Source: Verrucomicrobiia bacterium
Lineage (GTDB): Bacteria; Verrucomicrobiota; Verrucomicrobiia; Limisphaerales; UBA9464
DNA length: 64,000 nt
Assembly: GCA_019634635.1 (NCBI GenBank)
Contig: JAHCBB010000009.1
Coordinates: 124,001-188,000 of the forward strand
Direction of reading: 5' to 3'
In this document: positions 58,166 to 64,000 of the stretch, in pieces
Layout: the number at the start of each line of letters is the position of its first letter
Numbering within the stretch: position 1 is the stretch's first letter
Notes under the pieces: model-generated
The model's database searches: none
Seen by the model: only the letters and a program-made list of their open reading frames with translations
Told to the model about the DNA's origin: nothing
Translations under genes and position numbers: made by a program

Positions 58166-58670
58166 TTGAACGGGTGCTGTTTGGCGACTGAACACTGTCC
58201 GGCTGTTCCCGACCATCGGGTTTCAAATCGTCACTGAACCGCGTTCAACTGAAGATTCACCACGCCTGGAGACTAGCAGCAATCCAACAGACGGGCGAAA
58301 GCTGAACGGTTCTCGGGGTACTGCAAGCCCGTTTTTCGACGTCGGTGATCGCGGATCCTTCTTCGGTTGCACACGAAATGAGAACTTCGGTTGACACCCG
58401 GGGCCGTTTCGCGATACCACTTCAATTCGATGAAACACATCGTCCATCCAATGCTCCCTTGCGGGATGCGCCGCTCCCGGCGCGTCCGCCGGGTCGTGGC
58501 GATGGCCTCCTGGCAGTGCGCCGGGGCCGTGGGCGATGTGGGAAGAACGGGCTGAGGAACCTGTTCACCGTTTTCCGGAACCCACGATTGCCCGGCAGTC
58601 GTGGGTTTTTGTTTTCCACGACGCGTGGGGCGATCCCGGGGGACGCAATCACCGACACCCAGATCCAAAC
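58166..58670. other. 505-bp gap: leader of the RRM gene and possible RNA gene
   Basis: No convincing protein gene lies here. The first about 150 bp, read on the minus strand, form the leader and promoter region of the RRM gene. The rest ends in an intrinsic terminator oriented to the plus strand at 58579-58615 that has no annotated gene upstream of it, so a small untranslated RNA in about 58400-58578 is possible. I saw no match to tRNA, tmRNA, RNase P or SRP core motifs. Confidence 0.35.
58579..58615 (+). terminator. Orphan intrinsic terminator
   Basis: AACCCACGA and TCGTGGGTT form a 9-bp perfect stem around an 11-base loop, followed by TTTGTTTT on the plus strand. It has the shape of a standard Rho-independent terminator, but no protein gene on the plus strand ends before it. 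Confidence 0.75.
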
Positions 58671-59006
58671 ATGAAGGCCACAACAACCCCTGAAGTCCCG
58701 GGTCCCGGGAGGTTCGAGGCATCCCTCGATCCCGCGGCACCCTTTACGCGCACCGGTGAAAACGACCTGGAGCGCCTCAAGAACCAGTTGCTCCAGAAGG
58801 CACTGGCAGGCGTCAGCTCGCCGCTGATGGCCGCGCCGATCCGGCGTGCCGCCAATGAGGCGGCCGCCGTGGCGTGGCTGGAGGCGCATCCGCTCCTGGT
58901 GTTTCCCACGTTGTTTGAGGAGAAACTCCGCGCCGTTCGGCAGCAGAACTACCGGCAGCAGCTGATCCGCGCCCGGAGCGCGGGATTGTTGGCGTCCGCG
59001 GCGTAA
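58671..59006 (+). CDS. Small hypothetical protein
   Basis: The 111-residue protein begins with a disordered stretch, then a helical region (ENDLERLKNQLLQKALAGVS, ANEAAAVAWLEAHPLLVFPT, LFEEKLRAVRQQNYRQQLIR). I do not recognise the family. The helices and the pattern PLLVFPTLFEEKLRAV suggest a soluble, possibly dimeric or partner-binding protein. It has no signal peptide. No obvious ribosome-binding site precedes the ATG. It stands alone: an orphan terminator lies 55 bp before it and the DUF1501 gene converges from the right. Confidence 0.7.
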   Translation: MKATTTPEVPGPGRFEASLDPAAPFTRTGENDLERLKNQLLQKALAGVSSPLMAAPIRRAANEAAAVAWLEAHPLLVFPTLFEEKLRAVRQQNYRQQLIRARSAGLLASAA

Positions 59007-59037
59007 CCGCGGCCCGCCGGGCGCGGTTGCCGGCAGT

Positions 59038-60489
59038 TCAGGCCAGCAGCTTGGTCACCACCTCGCCATGCACATCGGTCAGTCGGAAATCCCGCCCTTG
59101 GAAACGGAACGTCAGGCGCTCGTGGTCGAACCCAAGCAGATGCAGAAGGGTGGCATGGAGGTCATGAACGTGGACACGGTCCCGGACGACGTTGAACCCG
59201 AACGCGTCGGTTTCCCCCACCGTGACTCCCCGGCGGGTTCCCCCCCCGGCCAGCCACATCGTGAACGCCTGCGGATGATGATCGCGGCCCAGGCTGCGGT
59301 TCAGCTCGGCGCTGGCCTCCACTTGTGGCGTTCGGCCGAACTCTCCGCCCCAGATCACCAAGGTGTCCTCCAGCAGGCCCCGCTGCTTCAGGTCCCGGAC
59401 CAGGGCGGCGCTCGCCCGGTCGGTCAATGCCGCCTGGGCCTTCACCCCGCCCTTCACATCGCTGTGGTGATCCCAGGCCTCGTGAAACAACTGGACGAAG
59501 CGGACCCCCCGCTCGACCAGACGCCGGGCCAGAAGACAGTTGTTGGCAAAGGATGCCTTGCCCGGCTCGGCCCCATACATTGCCAGGGTTTCCGGGGATT
59601 CCCGTGACAGGTCCATGAGCTCCGGGGCGCTGGACTGCATCCGGTACGCCATCTCAAACGCATTGATCCGAGTGGCGATCTCCGGGTCGCCGACAATGCC
59701 CAAGCGCTCCTCATTGAGTTCGCGGACGGCATCGAGGGTCCGGCGCTGGAGGGACGGCGTCATGCCGGGCGGGTTCGAGAGGTACAGGACCGGGTCGGCC
59801 CCCTTCCGGAAGAGCACGCCCTGGAACAGGCTCGGCAGGAAGCCGCTGCCATAATTCCCCGCGCCGCCGCTGAGGCCGCCCGCGGAATTCAGCACCACGA
59901 ACCCCGGGAGGTCCTGGGACACGCTGCCCAGTCCGTAGGTCACCCAGGCTCCCAGGCTGGGGCGTCCGAACTGCTGGGACCCGGTGTTCATGAAGATTTG
60001 ACCCGGAGCATGGTTGAAGGCGTCGGTGGTCATGGACCGGACGATCGTCAGTTCGTCGGCGACCGTGGCGAGCTGCGGCAGGGCCTCGCTGATCCAGGCT
60101 CCGGAGTGACCATGACGGGCAAAGGAAAATTCCGGCGCATAGATCGCCGAATCCGGTTTGATGAAGGCGTAGGTCTGTCCACCAAGAACATCCTTCGGCA
60201 CCGGCTGCCCGTTGTAGCGGGCAAGGGTGGGCTTGTAATCGAAGAGCTCGAGCTGGCTCGGCGCCCCGGCCATGAAGAGGTAGATCACCGCGCGGGCCCG
60301 CGGGGGCTGCGGGGGCTGCCGGGGACTCATGGGATTGGCGGACGGCACCGATGCCGCGGTGCGGTGGCCCATCAGGGAGGCCAGCGCGATGGACCCCAGG
60401 CCGACACCGCACTGCTGGAAGAACCAGCGCCGGGTCAGGAAGCGCTGGCGCTCCAGGTCAAGTTCACGAGTCAGGTTCACGGGGTTCAC
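59038..60489 (-). CDS. DUF1501 domain protein, probably Tat-exported
   Basis: The 483-residue protein starts from GTG 60489, whose GTGA overlaps the stop of the upstream gene by 4 bp; a GTG at 60480 is an alternative. The leader contains [20 protein letters not shown], Tat-like. The body is an alkaline-phosphatase/sulfatase-like fold: [96 protein letters not shown] and [23 protein letters not shown]1501 proteins always accompany PSD1-type cytochrome proteins in Planctomycetes and Verrucomicrobia. The reaction is unknown; a metal-dependent hydrolase on glycans or amino sugars is suspected. Confidence 0.93.
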   Translation of the reverse strand: MNPVNLTRELDLERQRFLTRRWFFQQCGVGLGSIALASLMGHRTAASVPSANPMSPRQPPQPPRARAVIYLFMAGAPSQLELFDYKPTLARYNGQPVPKDVLGGQTYAFIKPDSAIYAPEFSFARHGHSGAWISEALPQLATVADELTIVRSMTTDAFNHAPGQIFMNTGSQQFGRPSLGAWVTYGLGSVSQDLPGFVVLNSAGGLSGGAGNYGSGFLPSLFQGVLFRKGADPVLYLSNPPGMTPSLQRRTLDAVRELNEERLGIVGDPEIATRINAFEMAYRMQSSAPELMDLSRESPETLAMYGAEPGKASFANNCLLARRLVERGVRFVQLFHEAWDHHSDVKGGVKAQAALTDRASAALVRDLKQRGLLEDTLVIWGGEFGRTPQVEASAELNRSLGRDHHPQAFTMWLAGGGTRRGVTVGETDAFGFNVVRDRVHVHDLHATLLHLLGFDHERLTFRFQGRDFRLTDVHGEVVTKLLA

Positions 60490-63400
60490 TCCTTGGTGAT
60501 GGTTTCGTCGAGGTTGAGCATGGCGCGGGTGACCGCGCTCCAGGCGGCAAGGTCGGTGGTCGTCTGGCCGCGGGGAAGCGGCGCGGGGTTCTTCGGGTCG
60601 GCAAAGGCGAACCGGCCGGCGTCGCCCGGCCGGGAGGAGTACTCGGCCCGGGCCTGCGCGAGCAGCCCGAGCAGGACGGTGGTCTCGCGGTCGGTGGGCG
60701 GACGGGAAACGCACTGGCGGAACGCCCACCGGGCACGCTGCTCGTCGGTGTCCGCGGCGGCCAGCGCCCGCCACGCAAGCCATCGGGCCGCCTGGTGGAA
60801 CGTCGGCTCATTGAGTGTGGTCAACGCCTGGAGGGGGGTGTTTGAGCGGGTGCGGCGCACGCAGCTCTGCTCCGCGGCGGGCGCGTCGAAGGTCAGAAGC
60901 GCCGGATAGGGCACGCTGCGCTTCCAGAAGGTGTACAGTGCCCGCCGGTAGCGGTCGTCTCCCTCGCTCACATTCCAGGTGATCGGCCCGTAGGCGAGGG
61001 ACATCACGCCGTCGGGCAACGGGGGGAAAACACTGGGCCCGCCAATCTTCGTGGACAACAGGCCGCTCACCTTGAGGGCGATGTCCTGCACCGTCTCGCC
61101 CTCGACCCGGAATCGCGGGCCGCGGCCCAGCAACCGGTTGGCGGGATCCCGCTCAAGCGTGGCCGGTGTCAGCACGGAGGCCTGACGGTACGCGGAGGAT
61201 CCGGCGATCAAGCGATGCAGATGCTTCAAGCTCCAAGGCCGTGGCGGTTCGGCAGCCATGGACACAGGGGTCTGAGGATCCATGAACTCGGCGGCCAGCC
61301 AGTCCAGCAAGGCCGGATGCGATGGAGGCTCGGCCCGGGTCCCAAGATCTTCCGGGGTCTCCACCAGTCCGGTGCCGAAATACTGCTGCCAGACGCGATT
61401 GACGAGGACGCGGGCGGTCAGCGGATTGTCGGGATGGGTCAGCCAGGCGGCGAGCCCAAGGCGGTTTCGAGGGATTCCCTGGGGAAACGGATTCAGCACC
61501 GCGGGCACGTCGGCCGCGACGGCGACGGAGGGCTTCTGCCAGTCGCCGCGTTTGAAGAGGCGGGTGACACGTGACGGTTCCCGGGCGGCGAGCGCCAGAG
61601 TGGTCACGCCTGCAGACGGCCAGTCCGCCCACAGGTCATCCCAGGCCAGTGCGGTCTCCGCCAGCTCGGGATCCTGAAACAGGTACGTGCGGAACAGCTC
61701 GCGCCGAAGGTGCGGAGGGGGTGCGCCAAGAGCCGTCGCGAGACGGGCCCGCTGACGCTCGCTTAGAGGCTCCACCGTTAGCGGCCCCGGATCCCGCGTG
61801 ACGCTGAGGCGCAGCCGCCCCGGGATGTAGTTGGACAAGCGGCCGTCGGCGACCTGCAAACCCTCCTTCGGCTTCGAATGAATCGTGAGCAGGAGGCTTG
61901 TGCCTCCCTCGAAGCCAAAAGGCTCAGAAGCCTGAAACACGGCCCGGCGCTCATCATTCCTGCGCCCGCGGGTGAGGGCCGAGGCCCAGCCGCCGTTCGT
62001 GACGACGCCGTCGGCCATCGCCGACGCGGGAAACCCCGGGACTTCGGAATCCGCAATGACGCGAGTAAAAACGATCTGCTGGGGGGCCGGGCCATTCGTT
62101 GACCCCGGCTCGACAGGTCCCGGAGGGTTCAGGGGCATGGCTTCAGCCATGAACTCGCCGATGAGGAAATCTCCCCGGCCATCGAGGCCCGGGCCGCCAA
62201 AAGGCAGATTGCCGTCATTCAGCAACTCCAGTCGAAATCCCGTCAGGTTGGTGCCGGACACGGTCGTCCACACCCGCAGCACTCCGGTGCCGTAGATGTC
62301 GCCGCCTGCCAGGAGGGAATGGTCCTCCTGTTTCTCGAACTTCATCGGGGTGGAGTGCCATTCGTCAGGATCCAGCACCTCCCAGGCGGTCCCCTGAGCA
62401 CCGAGGCCTTCGAGCCAGCGCGCGAACCGCGCCGCGGTGGCGGGGTCCGACGCCCACTGGTCCTCCAGATGCCGCGCCGCCTCCTCGATCTCGTGACGCT
62501 TCGCCTCGACTTCGGGCTCGGGCACTTCAATCCGGGGCTCCACGTCCTGGTTCAGGAAATCGTAAAAGGCGAAATACTCCCGTTGGGAGATGGGATCGAA
62601 CTTGTGATTGTGGCATTGGGCGCACGCGATCGTCAGACCCAGCCAGGTGCGGCCGACGGCGTCCACTCGGTCCACAATGCTCTCCACCCGGAATTTCTCC
62701 GGTTCGACGCCCCCCTCCATGTTGATCATGGAATTTCGGAGAAAGCCGGTTGCGATGCGCTGGTCGAGGGTGGCTCCCGGAACCAGGTCGCCGGCGAGTT
62801 GATCGCGCGTGAACTCGTCGAAGGGCAGGTCCGCATTCAGGGAACGAATCACCCAGTCGCGCCACGGCCAGATGGACCGGGTCCGGTCCTTCTCGAAGCC
62901 GTTGGAATCCGCATAGCGGGCGGCATCGAGCCAGTGCCGTGCCCATTTCTCTCCGTAGTGGGGGGATGCCAGCAGACGCTCCACCACCCGGGCGTGGGCC
63001 TCGGGCGAAGGGTCCGCAACGAAGGCGTCCACCTCCTCCGGCGCGGGCGGCAACCCGGTGAGGTCGAGGGACAGCCGCCGCATCCAGGTGATGCGGTCGG
63101 CCTCCGGGGACGGGGCCATGGAGGCTTCCTGAAGGCGTGCCAAAACGAAATGATCCACCGGGTTTCGCAGCGGGAAACGCGAATCTTCGGACGTGACGGT
63201 GGGTACTGCGGGCCGTCGGACGGGCTGGAACGCCCAGTGGGTTCTGGGGTCGGGACCGGCCGCCACCGATGGCTCGTCGGTCGGCCAGAGCGCGCCGCCG
63301 GCGATCCATTTCCGGAGCGTCTCGACCTCCTCCGGGGCTAGCGGATCCCCTTTCCGAGGCATCCGGGCCACCTCCCCATGGGTGCCCGAGACAACTTGGA

Positions 63401-63665
63401 TCAGCACCGAGTCCTCCGGGGCACCCGGAACGAGCAGCGGCCCGTGATCGCCGCCGGCCAGCGCGGCGTCGCGAAGGTCGAGACGCAGTCCGGATTCCTG
63501 CTTGCGATCTCCGTGGCAGGACACGCAGCGGGCCTCAAGCAGGGGTCGGACGTCCGCCTCGAAATCCGGCGCCGCTCCGGCGCCCAGTCCACCAAGCGTC
63601 AGCGCCAGAACGGTCCGGGCCGCCCGGGAATTGCGACCAGGTTGAATGCTGCGCGACATGATCAA
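60486..63665 (-). CDS. PSD1/planctomycete cytochrome C domain protein (PSCyt1-DUF1549-DUF1553)
   Basis: The 1059-residue exported protein has a leader ([17 protein letters not shown]) and a PSCyt1 cytochrome domain with CxxCH at 47-51 ([20 protein letters not shown], then [20 protein letters not shown]). DUF1549 follows with a second CxxCH ([20 protein letters not shown]) and [17 protein letters not shown] sequence. A jelly-roll insertion lies at about 440-620, and DUF1553 follows ([60 protein letters not shown]). With the coupled DUF1501 gene it forms the standard PVC two-gene module, thought to act in the periplasm on polymers with electron transfer. Substrate unknown. Confidence 0.95.
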   Translation of the reverse strand: MIMSRSIQPGRNSRAARTVLALTLGGLGAGAAPDFEADVRPLLEARCVSCHGDRKQESGLRLDLRDAALAGGDHGPLLVPGAPEDSVLIQVVSGTHGEVARMPRKGDPLAPEEVETLRKWIAGGALWPTDEPSVAAGPDPRTHWAFQPVRRPAVPTVTSEDSRFPLRNPVDHFVLARLQEASMAPSPEADRITWMRRLSLDLTGLPPAPEEVDAFVADPSPEAHARVVERLLASPHYGEKWARHWLDAARYADSNGFEKDRTRSIWPWRDWVIRSLNADLPFDEFTRDQLAGDLVPGATLDQRIATGFLRNSMINMEGGVEPEKFRVESIVDRVDAVGRTWLGLTIACAQCHNHKFDPISQREYFAFYDFLNQDVEPRIEVPEPEVEAKRHEIEEAARHLEDQWASDPATAARFARWLEGLGAQGTAWEVLDPDEWHSTPMKFEKQEDHSLLAGGDIYGTGVLRVWTTVSGTNLTGFRLELLNDGNLPFGGPGLDGRGDFLIGEFMAEAMPLNPPGPVEPGSTNGPAPQQIVFTRVIADSEVPGFPASAMADGVVTNGGWASALTRGRRNDERRAVFQASEPFGFEGGTSLLLTIHSKPKEGLQVADGRLSNYIPGRLRLSVTRDPGPLTVEPLSERQRARLATALGAPPPHLRRELFRTYLFQDPELAETALAWDDLWADWPSAGVTTLALAAREPSRVTRLFKRGDWQKPSVAVAADVPAVLNPFPQGIPRNRLGLAAWLTHPDNPLTARVLVNRVWQQYFGTGLVETPEDLGTRAEPPSHPALLDWLAAEFMDPQTPVSMAAEPPRPWSLKHLHRLIAGSSAYRQASVLTPATLERDPANRLLGRGPRFRVEGETVQDIALKVSGLLSTKIGGPSVFPPLPDGVMSLAYGPITWNVSEGDDRYRRALYTFWKRSVPYPALLTFDAPAAEQSCVRRTRSNTPLQALTTLNEPTFHQAARWLAWRALAAADTDEQRARWAFRQCVSRPPTDRETTVLLGLLAQARAEYSSRPGDAGRFAFADPKNPAPLPRGQTTTDLAAWSAVTRAMLNLDETITKE

Positions 63666-63811
63666 TTAATAGACAGCGACTCGGAGCGTGTCGCCAGTCT
63701 TCAAAGGGTCGCTGGATTTCAATCGCGCAGGAGGAATCGTGGATCTTCGGAAATGCCGACGAGACCGACCAGAGCCGATCGAATTCTCAGGCTCGTTCCG
63801 CCCGTTCCGGC

Positions 63812-64000
63812 TCAATCGCTGAGGGAGACAGTCGGGATCCCTGCCTGCCGTGCTTCCTCCAGAACTGTTTGGAACCGCGCCGGGGGAGCATCCGCATCCG
63901 CACGGACGATCAGCCTCAGGTTGGGCTTCGCCGCTTGTTCGGCCTTCAACGCGACCGGCAGGTCACCCGGCTTCACCCACTGATGGCCCACCCGGATTCC
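63812..64000 (-). CDS. ExbD/TolR-like protein, C-terminal part (cut by window edge)
   Basis: The last 62 residues of a minus-strand gene that begins beyond 64000 are visible. They read GIRVGHQWVKPGDLPVALKA, then NLRLIVRADADAPPARFQTV and LEEARQAGIPTVSLSD before TGA. The pattern LRLIVRADADAPPARFQTVL plus the final strand is that of the periplasmic domain of ExbD/TolR proteins, which work with ExbB/TolQ to power outer-membrane processes. The N-terminal transmembrane helix with its essential Asp is outside the window. The gene lies 146 bp upstream of the PSD1 gene; that gap (63666-63811) shows no feature. Confidence 0.75.
   Translation of the reverse strand, partial: GIRVGHQWVKPGDLPVALKAEQAAKPNLRLIVRADADAPPARFQTVLEEARQAGIPTVSLSD

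Noticed and set aside
57780..58237. Ala/Thr-rich plus-strand frame opposite the RRM gene
   Set aside because: It is the antisense of the glycine-rich tail (GGC/GCC mirror) and has no independent support.
58345..58674. 109-codon plus-strand frame in the 505-bp gap
   Set aside because: It runs through an intrinsic terminator, is Arg/Pro/Gly-rich and lacks a ribosome-binding site.
1..64000. CRISPR arrays, rRNA, tRNA, transposase or integrase genes
   Set aside because: No regular repeat-spacer pattern, conserved RNA core or recombinase motif was found on either strand.

Overview
The window is high-G+C chromosomal DNA that most probably comes from a Verrucomicrobiota bacterium (PVC group). Evidence for this includes a PSD1-type cytochrome/DUF1549/DUF1553 protein overlapping a DUF1501 protein, a Pirellula/Verrucomicrobium-type membrane-bound dehydrogenase with HEAT-like repeats and a CxxCH haem motif, an exosortase with a PEP-CTERM substrate, a futalosine-pathway MqnA, and an LPS-type heptosyltransferase (so an outer membrane). 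Strong Shine-Dalgarno sequences are rare, and several starts look like GTG. dnaN and two perfect parS palindromes suggest the segment lies fairly close to the replication origin, although no oriC was found.

Layout. 1-1564: small unrecognised ORFs, possibly an accessory segment; its border coincides with a truncated RND efflux pump (1565-4606), which follows its own two-component system (4713-6844). 7056-18249: mixed housekeeping (PEP-CTERM protein, beta-CASP nuclease, redoxin, degenerate amidohydrolase, PQQ-like beta-propeller, MutS, a 25-residue basic peptide, DEDDy exonuclease, MqnA, methyltransferase). 18236-28062: a long minus-strand run of exported or membrane proteins, including an intradiol dioxygenase/dienelactone hydrolase pair, the large dehydrogenase with a lipoprotein partner, and an Atg22-like MFS transporter. 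28218-40872: YceI lipoprotein, mnmG with parS, an aldo/keto reductase relative lacking catalytic residues, a glutaminase-STAS-cNMP fusion, a CpxAR-like system with a GTAAA-N6-GTAAA box, a TPR lipoprotein, DUF362, pterin dehydratase and type-4 uracil-DNA glycosylase.

40931-55985: a surface polysaccharide region (glycosyltransferases, methyltransferase, NusG/RfaH-like antiterminator, exosortase, asparagine synthetase-like amidotransferase, MBOAT O-acyltransferase and SGNH-like partner), interrupted by dnaN and purF. 56020-64000: UbiD-family decarboxylase, a glycine-rich RRM protein with a clear terminator, an unexplained 505-bp gap that ends in an orphan terminator, a small conserved-looking protein, the DUF1501/PSD1 pair, and the C-terminal end of an ExbD/TolR-like protein cut by the window edge.

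The genes are packed tightly: four convergent pairs overlap by 4-14 bp and a fifth abuts with no gap, and most co-directional pairs in the polysaccharide and two-component loci overlap by 1-4 bp. No tRNA, rRNA, CRISPR array or recognisable transposase was found.
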